Source of the DNA: Halorubrum amylolyticum
GTDB taxonomy: Archaea > Halobacteriota > Halobacteria > Halobacteriales > Haloferacaceae
Assembly (NCBI RefSeq): GCF_004114995.1
Contig: NZ_SDJP01000026.1
Coordinates: forward strand, 1 to 41,865
Length of the DNA stretch: 41,865 nucleotides
Reading direction: 5' to 3'
In this document: piece by piece, positions 24,176 to 32,472 of the stretch
Layout of the letters: every line of letters starts with the position of its first letter
Numbering within the stretch: position 1 is the stretch's first letter
Notes under the pieces: model-generated
The model's database searches: none
Told to the model about the DNA's origin: nothing
Seen by the model: only the letters and a program-made list of their open reading frames with translations
Made by a program: the position numbers and the translations under genes

Positions 24176-24823
24176 ATGAGCCTCATCGCGTTCGACTTCG
24201 ACGGTACGCTCTCCGACTCCGAGATGACGGTCCTGCTCGCGAAGCGCGCAGGCGTCGCCGACGAGGTGGCCGAGATCACCGAGCGGGCGATGAACGACGA
24301 ACTCAGCTACGCCGAGAGCCTCTATCAGCGGGCGGAGCTGCTCGCCGGGCTCGACGAGGACGCGGTCGCGGCCGCGTTCGACGAGGTGGTGCTCCGGCCG
24401 GGCGCCGGGGAACTCATCGAGCGCCTGCAGGCCGAGGGCCACCACGTCGCCGTGCTCACGGGCGGGTTCGAGCGCGGAGTGGAGCGCGCGCTCGCGAAGC
24501 AGGGCGTCGAGGCCGACACGGTCGTCGCCAACCGACTCCCGATGGCCGGCGGAACGCTCACGGGGGAGGCCGAGGGGCCGCTCATCGAGGGGACGAAGGA
24601 CGACGCGCTGGCGTCGCTCGCCGACGACCTCGGAATCCCGATGGCCGAGACGGTCGCGGTCGGCGACGGCGCGAACGACCTCCCGATGCTGGAGGTCGCG
24701 GGGGTCGCGATCGGGTTCGTTCCCAAGGACGCGGTCCGGCCGGTGTGCGACGCCGTCGTCGCCTCGATGTTCCGGCTCGGGAAGGTGTTAGAGGGGTACG
24801 ACGTGCTCTCCGTGGCTGAGTGA
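24176..24823 (+). CDS. serB: Phosphoserine phosphatase (HAD family)
   Basis: Last step of serine synthesis: phosphoserine to serine. The 215-residue HAD phosphatase has motif I FDFDGTLSDSE (nucleophile D6, acid D8), motif II in VLTGGFERGVE, and motif III/IV as KDDAL...VAVGDGANDLPML. The cap with SYAESLYQRAELLAGL fits SerB. ATG 24176 is preceded by a short leader. It is monocistronic here, about 10 kb from serA. Confidence 0.88.
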   Translation: MSLIAFDFDGTLSDSEMTVLLAKRAGVADEVAEITERAMNDELSYAESLYQRAELLAGLDEDAVAAAFDEVVLRPGAGELIERLQAEGHHVAVLTGGFERGVERALAKQGVEADTVVANRLPMAGGTLTGEAEGPLIEGTKDDALASLADDLGIPMAETVAVGDGANDLPMLEVAGVAIGFVPKDAVRPVCDAVVASMFRLGKVLEGYDVLSVAE

Positions 24824-24890
24824 GTCGGTGACCGTTGCGGTGTGAGCCGGCCGACACGGCGACACCGGATCGACTCCTCCCGTCTCGCCG

Positions 24891-25778
24891 TCACTCCCAC
24901 CCCGGCGTTTCGGGGGCGCCCGCGTCGTCCTCCAGCTCGCGGACCAGCCGTTCGCGGTCGTCCGGGTCGAGCCCGACGGGATCGCCGTCGCCCGCGGCTC
25001 GCTCGCTCCACGCTCGGATCGCTCGGCCCGCCCACGAGTCGGCGTCGCGGGCGCGAGCCCGCGCCTCGGCCATCCGGTCGCGGTCGACGGAGAGCGAGCC
25101 GGGACTGGAGCCGACCGCGGCCCCGACGAACCGGGCGCGGTCGTCGGGTGTGAGCCGGTCTCCGCGGAGCCGGTCGATCACGCCGTCGAGGTCGTCGGGG
25201 TCGGGGTACGCGAAGACGGTCGCGCCGGCGGCGTGCGGGCCGAACGGGAGCGGCGGGGTGTCGTCGGGGACCGCGTCGTCGAGGAGGCGGTCGCCGCCGC
25301 CGGCGGCCTCGACGCGCTCGCACTCGGTCTCGGCGTCCAGTTCGAGGCCGTGGACGGGATACGTCGAGCAGGTCCGCGGGTAGCGCGCTCCCCCGTGAAT
25401 CCGGCACTGGAGCGTGGTCGGATCGAGGAAGACGCAGGCGTCGAGCCAGCGGTGCCCGTCTGCGTCGATCGGCGCGACCGACTTCGGGGGCTTCCGCAGG
25501 CCGACCGCGAAGACGGGACGGTCGCCGGCGGCGGCGACCTCGACGCCGTCGATCCCGACCGCGGCGTCGCCCTCCGCGGGCGCGAACAGCCGGGGGACTA
25601 ACACGTCGCCCAGGCCGTCGTCGAGGAACCCGGCGACCTCGTCGCGCGTGAGCGGCACGAGGTCGTAGGCGTCGTCGAGGGGCGGGCGGCGGTCGGTGCG
25701 GTCGGAGCCGGCCGCTTCGGGCGCGAGCGGTCGCCAGTCGACGCAGCAGCCGGCGCAGCCCTCGCAGCGGAGTTCCAT
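24891..25778 (-). CDS. YkgJ-type cysteine-cluster protein
   Basis: A 295-residue protein with an N-terminal CEGCAGCC cluster (about 5-12), then CVFLDPTTLQCRIHGGARYP with RTCSTYP (about 115-140), the CxxCxxCC...C...CxIH...RPxxC pattern of YkgJ proteins, thought to bind zinc or an iron-sulfur cluster. The C-terminal third is acidic and Arg-rich with no known domain. It is longer than a minimal YkgJ protein. Role unknown. Confidence 0.85.
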   Translation of the reverse strand: MELRCEGCAGCCVDWRPLAPEAAGSDRTDRRPPLDDAYDLVPLTRDEVAGFLDDGLGDVLVPRLFAPAEGDAAVGIDGVEVAAAGDRPVFAVGLRKPPKSVAPIDADGHRWLDACVFLDPTTLQCRIHGGARYPRTCSTYPVHGLELDAETECERVEAAGGGDRLLDDAVPDDTPPLPFGPHAAGATVFAYPDPDDLDGVIDRLRGDRLTPDDRARFVGAAVGSSPGSLSVDRDRMAEARARARDADSWAGRAIRAWSERAAGDGDPVGLDPDDRERLVRELEDDAGAPETPGWE

Positions 25779-25849
25779 CGTGATCGGCCGTACGAAGGGT
25801 TCGCACGCTCAAAAGGGATCGGCGGGCGCCGGGACCGTTCGGCGGTCCG

Positions 25850-26446
25850 TCAGAGCTCCCCCTTCGTGCTCGGCGCGTCGCTGCGGCGCCCGTCGAGCCG
25901 CGTCGCGTCGTCGAGCGCCCGCGCGAGAGCCTTGAACAGCGCCTCGACCTCGTGGTGGGCGTTGTCGCCGCACTCGATCGCGGCGTGGAGGGTCAGGCCG
26001 GCGTTGTGCGCCAAAGACAGCGCGAAGTGGTCGGCCATGACGCTGGTGAACTCGCCGACCGACTCCTGGGAGAACTCCCCCGAGAACTCGTAGTACGGTC
26101 GGCCCGCCACGTCGACGACGACGCTCGCGACCGCCTCGTCGAGGGGGACGCGTCGGTCGGCGTAGCGTCGGATGCCGCGCTTGTCGCCGAGCGCCTCGTC
26201 GAACGCCTCGCCGAGGCAGATCGCCACGTCCTCGACCGTGTGGTGGTCGTCGATCTCGAGGTCGCCGTCGCAGCTGACGGTGAGGTCGAACAGGCCGTGT
26301 TTCGCGAACGACGCCAGCATGTGATCGAAGAAGCCGACCCCGGTGTCGACCTCGCTGTCGCCGTCGCCGTCGATCGCGAGGATGAGTTCGATCGTTGTCT
26401 CGCTGGTCTCGCGGGTGACGGCCGCGCTCCGGTCGTGCTCGCTCAT
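25850..26446 (-). CDS. hisB: Imidazoleglycerol-phosphate dehydratase
   Basis: Histidine biosynthesis, dehydration of IGP to imidazole acetol phosphate. The 198-residue protein has both metal-binding repeats: [14 protein letters not shown] with [10 protein letters not shown] (about 39-75) and SLAHNAGL with [14 protein letters not shown] (about 143-175). Length and motifs are those of a single-function HisB. ATG 26446. hisA lies downstream in reading direction of the map, on the same strand but 912 bases upstream of it, with a repeat and a foreign-looking gene between. Confidence 0.96.
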   Translation of the reverse strand: MSEHDRSAAVTRETSETTIELILAIDGDGDSEVDTGVGFFDHMLASFAKHGLFDLTVSCDGDLEIDDHHTVEDVAICLGEAFDEALGDKRGIRRYADRRVPLDEAVASVVVDVAGRPYYEFSGEFSQESVGEFTSVMADHFALSLAHNAGLTLHAAIECGDNAHHEVEALFKALARALDDATRLDGRRSDAPSTKGEL

Positions 26447-26950
26447 ACTGACCCGTCACGGGGGATTGGTAAGTCGGTTGCGGGTGCGGCGGGATTCGGG
26501 TCCGAGAGAAGTGAGCGTGGTGCGGGAGTTGAGGGTTTATTTATAAATGGGATGCGGTGGCGCGTGCCTGCGAGCGGCCGAAAGGCCGCGAGTCGCATGC
26601 GCGAGGGACGCCGCGAACGCCCGAGGGCGTGAGCGGCGAGGCTGGGGAGGCGTGAGGCTGCGGTGCGGCTGCGGTCGGGTGGGACTCAAAGGGGCAGCCG
26701 GGAGGGCGGCGCAGGCGACGTAAGGACCGCAGGAAACGAGCAGAGCGAGTGACCGAGGACCGCAGCGAGCGTGCGCCGCCCTCCCGGCTGGGGCTTTGGA
26801 GGTATTCACCAACAATCCGCAGTCAAGGGTGTTATAGAACTATTCGCAAGGCTTTGGCTTCATCCAAGATTCGGTAGATTAAGCGTCAAAACGTGTCTTC
26901 TCATTAAATTTAGAGAAACACATTTATTCTAATAGCATGATAGCGTATTA
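26447..26950. other. Intergenic region with a structured repeat and an AT-rich promoter
   Basis: 504 bases. 26554-26810 hold repeat copy R1 (separate entry). 26530-26548 is AT-rich (TTTATTTATAAAT), probably the hisB promoter. From about 26815 the composition turns strongly AT-rich and leads into the gene at 26951. No further gene is supported. Confidence 0.6.
26554..26810 (+). ncRNA. Structured intergenic repeat, copy R1
   Basis: Order of parts: TGCGGTGGCGCG; stem GCGTGC/GCATGC around CGGCC-gaaa-GGCCG; a hairpin ACGCCC-ga-GGGCGT within GCCGC/GCGGC; the constant GAGGCTGGGGAGGCGTGAGG; CTCAAAGGGGCAGCC; a long stem of about 17 pairs, GCCGGGAGGGCGGCGCA (26697-26713) with its exact inverse at 26772-26788; then GGCTGGGGCTTTGGAGGT and ATTCACC. 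Copies R2 and R3 share the constant blocks. The conserved CUCAAAG/CUUUGGAG pairing closes the domain. Transcription is not proven; a mobile structured DNA element remains possible. Confidence 0.65.
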
Positions 26951-27286
26951 ATGACTGAAATAAACGATCAGCTGGGGAGTATAAAAAGGGTACTCTTAGA
27001 GAGACAAACTACTACCAATCAACGGATTGGACTCTTAGTAGTAGGTTCTCTAGGTTTACTGTTCAATTATGACGCCTTACTGGCGATTGCTTCCGTAGGT
27101 GCCGTCGAGTATATAGTAATATCCGGTAGCTTATCGTTATTGTTATGGGGTTTCTCAGAATTTTTCCCGCATTCCCTTCGAAAATTGAGTATTATATTCA
27201 AATTATTATCAGTATCTATGTTTGTTTTAGCAATATACTTCATGGGCCTTGTAATTCTATTTGTCACAAATATAGGGTTTGTGTGA
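26951..27286 (+). CDS. AT-rich small membrane protein, unknown
   Basis: 111 residues with a charged N-terminus (MTEINDQLGSIKRVLLERQT) and three hydrophobic segments at about 26-45, 52-67 and 82-110. The codons are rich in A and T (ATA, TTA, TTT), unlike the histidine genes on either side, and the protein is not especially acidic. That points to recent transfer. It sits between hisB and hisA, right after repeat R1. No known family recognised. Confidence 0.7.
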   Translation: MTEINDQLGSIKRVLLERQTTTNQRIGLLVVGSLGLLFNYDALLAIASVGAVEYIVISGSLSLLLWGFSEFFPHSLRKLSIIFKLLSVSMFVLAIYFMGLVILFVTNIGFV

Positions 27287-27357
27287 ATCGTTCTGTGACA
27301 CTCTCATCCGCAGCCAGTTACTTATAAGCGATCAACGACGAACCTGCGGTCTGATGT

Positions 27358-28128
27358 TTAAACGTCGTCAGCCGCGTCCTGCGCCTCCCGCAGCGTGAGC
27401 CGGCCCTCGTACAGCGCGGTCCCGACCACGACCGCGGCCGCGCCGGCCTCCTTCAGCGCCACCACGTCCTCGATCGTCGCTACCCCGCCGGAGGCGACCA
27501 CGGGGATATCGACCGCGTCGACGACGCCCGCGACCGCCCCGCGGTCGATCCCCTCCAGCTGCCCCTCCACGTCGACGTTCGTGAATAAGATCGCGCCCGC
27601 GCCCAGCTCCTCGTAGCGGGCGGCCGCCTCGGCCGGGTCGAGGCCGGTCCCCTCCGTCCACCCGCTCACGACGACCTCGCCGTCCTTCGCGTCGAGGCTG
27701 ACGACGACGCTGTCGGGATGAGTCTCGTCGATCTCGGCGACGATCTCGGGCGTCTCTACCGCGGCCGTGCCCAAGATCACGCGGTCGAGCCCCAGATCGA
27801 GGAGGTCGCGCGCGCCCTCGGCGGTCCGGATGCCGCCGCCCAGTTGGAGGGCGACGCGGTCGTCGGCCCCGCCGTCGCCGTCCGCGTCGCCGCCGACGGC
27901 CTCCACCACCGACTCGATCGCGTCGGCGTTGACGCGCTCCCCCTCGAACGCGCCGTCGAGGTCGACGAGGTGGAGCGTCTGGGCGCCCGCCTCGACCCAG
28001 CGCTCGGCTGCCTCGACGGGGTCGCCGTACCGCTTGCCCGTGCCGCGCTCGCCGCCGACCAGCTGGACGACCTCGCCGTCCTGCACGTCGACGGCGGGGA
28101 TCACCTCGAAGGAAGGGAAGCCGCTCAT
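27358..28128 (-). CDS. hisA: ProFAR isomerase
   Basis: Isomerises ProFAR to PRFAR in histidine biosynthesis. The 256-residue TIM barrel has the two catalytic aspartates in VIPAVDVQDGEVVQL (N-terminal) and ILFTNVDVEGQLEG, and phosphate loops LQLGGGIRT and VVASGGVAT. An Asp/Gly insertion (VGGDADGDGGADDR, about 77-90) sits in a surface loop. ATG 28128. Same strand as hisB. Confidence 0.96.
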   Translation of the reverse strand: MSGFPSFEVIPAVDVQDGEVVQLVGGERGTGKRYGDPVEAAERWVEAGAQTLHLVDLDGAFEGERVNADAIESVVEAVGGDADGDGGADDRVALQLGGGIRTAEGARDLLDLGLDRVILGTAAVETPEIVAEIDETHPDSVVVSLDAKDGEVVVSGWTEGTGLDPAEAAARYEELGAGAILFTNVDVEGQLEGIDRGAVAGVVDAVDIPVVASGGVATIEDVVALKEAGAAAVVVGTALYEGRLTLREAQDAADDV

Positions 28129-28221
28129 ACCGGGACACAGTCGCGGGCGCCGATTAAACGGGTCGGTTCGGGCGGCACGCGAGAGAGATCCACGAACCGC
28201 ATTCGCGACCCGCGACCGCGA

Positions 28222-29067
28222 TCACTCCACCGAGATGAGCAGCGCCGAGATCTCCTCGTCGAAGGTCCCGGGCTCGGTCGCGAGCGCGTCGGCGGCCTCC
28301 GCGTCCGCGACCGTCCCGATCGCGGTCTCCGCGTCGACCGCCTCCGGGAACGCGCCGCCGACGGCCTCGGTGAGCGGCTCCGCAGGATACGCGCCGCCGG
28401 CGACCAGCACGTCGGTCCCGTCGTGCCAGACGCCCAGCCGGGACGCGATCGGCACGCGCTCGCCGAGCGCCGCGGTCGACCCGTCCGGAAGCGGAACCTC
28501 GCCGTCGAGGGCGAACTCGCCCTCCAGCCGCCACGTCGTCGCGGTGTGGCCGGTCTCCACCGTGCTCGTCCCCCGATCGACGACCTCGACGCTCTCGATC
28601 CCGCTCGCGTTCAGCTGCGACCGGAACGCGTCGACCGCGGCCGACTCCACCTCGGACAGCAGCTGGTCCCGCCCGACACCGGCCGGGAGGCTGTCGATCG
28701 CCGGCCGGACGTCGATCCGCGTGGCGAAGAAGACGACCGGCGACCCGCTCGCCCCGAACGCCTCCGACAGCGCCTCGGCGACGGAGACGTACTCGTAGAC
28801 CCGCGTGTGTTCGAGCACCGTCACCGTCACCGGGCCGTACGTCTGCTCGAAGGCCGTGCTCTCCGACTCGTCGAGGAGCCGCCAGCCGTCCTCGATCCGG
28901 TCGCTCGTCACCGCCGGCTCCGGCACCGGTCCGTCGCGGGTGCCCAGACAGCCCGCCAGCCCGGCGACGGCGACGGCCGCGCCGCCCGCGAGCAGGCGGC
29001 GCCGCGTGACGCCGGTCGAATTTCTCCCCGACCCCCCCGTTTCCCGTCCGGCCGGTCTCCCGTTCAT
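28222..29067 (-). CDS. Tat-exported lipoprotein, DUF6517-like
   Basis: A 281-residue secreted lipoprotein. The signal peptide has a twin-arginine motif TRRRLLAGGA (about 21-30), a hydrophobic core and lipobox LAGC with C40. The mature part contains TVTVLEHTRVYEYVSVAEAL and VVFFATRIDVRP, as in the haloarchaeal family I recall as DUF6517. ATG 29067 gives a normal signal peptide; an open frame continues upstream but lacks signal features. Divergent from the thiamine operon. Confidence 0.8.
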   Translation of the reverse strand: MNGRPAGRETGGSGRNSTGVTRRRLLAGGAAVAVAGLAGCLGTRDGPVPEPAVTSDRIEDGWRLLDESESTAFEQTYGPVTVTVLEHTRVYEYVSVAEALSEAFGASGSPVVFFATRIDVRPAIDSLPAGVGRDQLLSEVESAAVDAFRSQLNASGIESVEVVDRGTSTVETGHTATTWRLEGEFALDGEVPLPDGSTAALGERVPIASRLGVWHDGTDVLVAGGAYPAEPLTEAVGGAFPEAVDAETAIGTVADAEAADALATEPGTFDEEISALLISVE

Positions 29068-29221
29068 GAGGACCCGAAAGCCGGGACGCGGTAAATCGGT
29101 GTCGGCGGCGCTATCGAGGCTGATACCGCCGATCCGCCGCGGGACCCGTCCCGGATCGACGGCGTCGCGTCGGTCCACCGATCGTCGCCCCATCGCCCGC
29201 CTTGCCGCCGCCGACACGGAT

Positions 29222-29255
29222 CGCTTATGTAACTACCGGGTGAAACAACTCGGTA
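29222..29255 (+). promoter_or_regulatory. Promoter and operator-like dyad of the thiamine transport operon
   Basis: CTTATGTAA at about 29224-29232 can serve as a TATA box. TACCGGGT (29234-29241) and ACTCGGTA (29248-29255) form an inverted repeat matching at seven of eight positions, ending directly before the ATG at 29256. A repressor here would block a leaderless transcript. No TPP riboswitch fold is seen. Confidence 0.5.
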
Positions 29256-30611
29256 ATGACCAACGACGACACGACCGAGACGGACCGGCGTGACGCCTCC
29301 GACGACCGGAAGACGGTCTCCAGCGGTGGCGCCGGCCGACGCACAGATCGACGCACTGGGAGCCCCGGGCGCACCGGGAGCCCCGGGTGCACCGGACACG
29401 CCGGACACGCCGGGCGCGCCACCCGGCGGCGGTTCCTCGCGCTCGGCGGCGCGGCGGGGGTCGTCGCGCTCGCGGGCTGTAGCGCCGAGCCGACGGACGG
29501 CGGGGACGGAAGCGACGGTGGGGACGGGAGTAACGGCTCTGACGGAACGGACGGAAGTGACGGCGAGAGCGAGGAGGACGGCGAGGACGGCGCCGACGAG
29601 GAGACTCCCACCCTCACGGTCGCGACCTACAGCAGCTTCATCGACGCGCCGTCGGTGAGCCCCGGCGAGTGGCTCAAAGAGGAGTTCGAGTCGCGCGTCG
29701 ACGCCGAACTGGAGTGGGCGACCCCGAACAACGAGGTGAACCACTACGTCGAGCGGGCCAGCTCGGGGGCGTCGATCGACGCCGACCTCTACGTCGGGCT
29801 CACCACCGAGGACCTCGTGCGCGTCGACGAGACGCTCGACGACGACCTGTTCGCCGAGCGCGGCGAGGTCGAGGGGTTCGACGACGTGCGCGACGGGCTG
29901 CTGTTCGACCCGTTCGACCGCGCCGTCCCCTTCGACACCGGCTACGTGAGCCTCGTGTACGACGGCACCGCGATCGAGGCGCCCGAGACGTTCGGCGGGC
30001 TCCTCGACGACGAGCACGCGGGCGCGCTCATCGCGCAGAACCCCGGCGCCTCGGCGACGGGGCGCTCGTTCCTGCTCCACACGGTCCACCGATTCGGCGA
30101 CGGCCCGGACGGCGCGGTGGAGGGCGGCGACGGCGATCCCGACTACGACTACCTCGACTACTGGGCGGAGCTACAGGAGAACGACGTGCGCGTGCTCGGC
30201 TCGTGGGACGACGCCTACAGCGCCTGGAGCGAGGGCGAGGCGCCGATGGTCGTCTCCTACTCGACCGATCAGGTGTTCGCTGACATGGAGGGAGAGAACC
30301 TCGAGGAACACCAGATCCGATTTCTGAACGATCAGGCGTACGCCAACCCGGAGGGGATGGCCGTCTTCGCCGACGCCGACGAGCCCGAACTCGCCCGCGA
30401 GTTCATGTCGTTCATGTTGGAGCCGGACGTGCAGGGGCAGATCGCCGAGCGCAACGTCGCGTTCCCCGCGACCGACACGGCCGAGCTCCCCGAGGACTAC
30501 GCCGAACTGGCGCAGGAGCCGTCCGACCCGGTGACGTTCACGTACGACGAGCTCCAAGGCTCGGTCAGTGAGTGGGTCGAAGACTGGGAGCGGCAGTTCG
30601 CCGGGAACTGA
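29256..30611 (+). CDS. thiB: Thiamine ABC transporter substrate-binding lipoprotein
   Basis: A 451-residue lipoprotein that should bind thiamine outside the cell. The Tat signal TRRRFLALGGAAG with lipobox ALAGC (C75) is preceded by an unusually long n-region of about 55 residues containing tandem Gly-Ser-Pro/Gly-His repeats (GSPGRTGSPGCTGHAGHAG). A Gly/Asp/Ser linker (about 80-112) follows. The binding domain has ThiB hallmarks: LTVATYSSF, DLYVGLTTEDLVRVDE, AVPFDTGYVSLVYDG, GSWDDAYSAWSEGEAPMVVS and a Trp-rich C-terminus. First gene of the operon. Confidence 0.9.
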   Translation: MTNDDTTETDRRDASDDRKTVSSGGAGRRTDRRTGSPGRTGSPGCTGHAGHAGRATRRRFLALGGAAGVVALAGCSAEPTDGGDGSDGGDGSNGSDGTDGSDGESEEDGEDGADEETPTLTVATYSSFIDAPSVSPGEWLKEEFESRVDAELEWATPNNEVNHYVERASSGASIDADLYVGLTTEDLVRVDETLDDDLFAERGEVEGFDDVRDGLLFDPFDRAVPFDTGYVSLVYDGTAIEAPETFGGLLDDEHAGALIAQNPGASATGRSFLLHTVHRFGDGPDGAVEGGDGDPDYDYLDYWAELQENDVRVLGSWDDAYSAWSEGEAPMVVSYSTDQVFADMEGENLEEHQIRFLNDQAYANPEGMAVFADADEPELAREFMSFMLEPDVQGQIAERNVAFPATDTAELPEDYAELAQEPSDPVTFTYDELQGSVSEWVEDWERQFAGN

Positions 30612-30618
30612 CGGCGGC

Positions 30619-32472
30619 GTGTCCGACGCCAGCCCCGGCGCCGCCGACGCGACGGACGCCGCCGACGCGACGGACGGCGACCGATCCCGACCCCTTCGCG
30701 AGCGCGTCGCAGGACGCCTCCGCGGCCGCCTCCTGACCGCGCTCGCGGTCGTCACGAGCGCCGTGCTCGTCGCCGCGTTCTACTACCCGGTCGGAACCGT
30801 CCTGATAGAGGCGGTCGTCGTCGACGGCGTCCCCACCCTCGCGGTGTTCGCGGAGGTGTTCCGCGACCCGTTCTACTTCGGGGAGTTCGCGAGGCTGTTC
30901 GCGGGCGAGTCGCCGCCGGCGGTCGCACGGGCGCTCGCCTCGCCCGATCGCCGGCTCGGGATCGTCGGGTTCACCGCGTATCAGGCCGCGCTCTCGACGG
31001 TCGCCAGCGTCGCCTTGGGGCTCCCGGCCGCCTACCTCCTCGCGCGCTTCGAGTTTCCCGGCCGACGCACCCTGCGGTCGCTGACGATCGTCCCGTTCGT
31101 GCTCCCGTCGATCATGGTCGCCGTCGGCTTCGTCGCCACGTTCGGCACCAACGGAACCCTCAACGCGGTCTTGGCCGCCGTCGGACTCCCGCCCGTCGAC
31201 CTGCTGTTCACGCTGGAGGCGATCGTGATCGCCCACGCGTTCTACAACGCGCCGCTCGTCGCGCGGGTGACGACCGCGGCGTGGGAGTCGGTCGACGCGA
31301 GCGCGGTCGAGACCGCCCGGAGCCTCGGTGCGGGGCCGGTCCGGGCCTTCTTCGACGTGGTCGCGCCGCAGGTGTACCCCGCCGTGTTGACGGGCGCGGC
31401 GCTCACCTTCGTGTTCACGTTCGGCACCTTCCCCATCGTCCTTGCGCTCGGCGGGTTCCAGCTGGCGACGGTCGAGGTGTTCGTCTACCGGCTCGTCCGC
31501 GACCTGAGCTACGCCGAGGCGGCCGCGCTGGCGATCGTCGAGCTGGCGATCTCGCTGGGGGTGCTGCTCGCGTACCTGCGCTACGAGGCGCGCAACACCG
31601 TCAGCTCGCGGGGCGTTCGACCCCTCCCGCGCAAGTCCCTGCTCCCCGACGCCCCGACCGTTCGGGAGGTGCTCCCGCGGCTCGGCCTCGCCGCCTACGT
31701 CGGCGTCGCGGGGTTCGTCTTCGTCGCGCCCATCGCCTCGATGGTGCTCGCGAGCGTCACGGGCGGGGACGGCGCGTTCACGCTCGACCACTACCGGTTC
31801 CTCCTCGCCCGACAGCAGACGGGCGCGGCGTTTCAGGTGCGGCCGTGGCCCGCGATCCGGAACTCGCTGGCGTTCGCGAGCGCCGCAACCCTGCTCGCGC
31901 TCCCGATGGGGGTCGTCGTCGCGGTGCTGACGACGCGGCGGTTCCGCGGGCGGAAGCTGGTCGACGCGGCCGCGATGGCGCCGCTCGCCGTCTCCGGGAT
32001 CATCGTCGGGCTCGGGCTCCTCCGCGGGCTCGTCTTCGGCGTGGAGATCGCCGGGTGGCGGTTCGCGGCGACCGGCGCGGTCGCCATCGTCGTCGCGCAC
32101 GCGGTCGCGGGCTACCCCTTCGTCGTTCGGACGGTCGCGCCCGGGCTGGAGGGGCTCGACCGCTCGCTGATCGAGTCGGCGCGGGCGCTCGGCGCGTCGC
32201 GGGCGCGGGTGATCCGCGACGTGGAACTCCCCCTCGTGTGGCCCGGCGTCGTCGCGGGCGCGGCGTTCGCCTTCGCCATCTCGATCGGCGAGTTCACGGC
32301 GACGGTGGTGCTCGCGACCGGCGCCGACGCGTACACGATGCCGGTCGCCATCGAACGGTTCATCGGGCGCCGGCTCGGACCGGCGACCGCGATGGGCGTC
32401 GTCCTCCTCGTGGTCACCGGACTCAGCTTCGTCGTCATCGAGCGGCTCGGGGGTGAGACGCGTGGGCTCTGA
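30619..32472 (+). CDS. thiP: Thiamine ABC transporter permease, fused two-domain
   Basis: About 617 residues and roughly twelve transmembrane segments in two halves, as in ThiP/FbpB-type permeases. Each half carries an EAA loop that contacts the ATPase: ETARSLGAGPVRAFFDVVAP and ESARALGASRARVIRDVELP. GTG 30619 (VSDASPG...) is eight bases after the thiB stop; an alternative GTG at 30568 would overlap thiB by 44 bases and is less likely. The N-terminus has ADATDAADATDG, a short tandem expansion. The stop overlaps the start of the next gene. Confidence 0.9.
   Translation: MSDASPGAADATDAADATDGDRSRPLRERVAGRLRGRLLTALAVVTSAVLVAAFYYPVGTVLIEAVVVDGVPTLAVFAEVFRDPFYFGEFARLFAGESPPAVARALASPDRRLGIVGFTAYQAALSTVASVALGLPAAYLLARFEFPGRRTLRSLTIVPFVLPSIMVAVGFVATFGTNGTLNAVLAAVGLPPVDLLFTLEAIVIAHAFYNAPLVARVTTAAWESVDASAVETARSLGAGPVRAFFDVVAPQVYPAVLTGAALTFVFTFGTFPIVLALGGFQLATVEVFVYRLVRDLSYAEAAALAIVELAISLGVLLAYLRYEARNTVSSRGVRPLPRKSLLPDAPTVREVLPRLGLAAYVGVAGFVFVAPIASMVLASVTGGDGAFTLDHYRFLLARQQTGAAFQVRPWPAIRNSLAFASAATLLALPMGVVVAVLTTRRFRGRKLVDAAAMAPLAVSGIIVGLGLLRGLVFGVEIAGWRFAATGAVAIVVAHAVAGYPFVVRTVAPGLEGLDRSLIESARALGASRARVIRDVELPLVWPGVVAGAAFAFAISIGEFTATVVLATGADAYTMPVAIERFIGRRLGPATAMGVVLLVVTGLSFVVIERLGGETRGL

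Noticed and set aside
26537..26815. Minus-strand reading frame across repeat R1 containing VNTSKAPA-type peptides
   Set aside because: The same peptide start recurs across R2, but the frames diverge because stem lengths differ between copies. The conserved unit is the DNA/RNA structure, so I treat these frames as spurious.
29068..29255. TPP riboswitch upstream of the thiamine transporter
   Set aside because: No thi-box core sequence or fold is visible. The dyad before the start is a better regulatory candidate.
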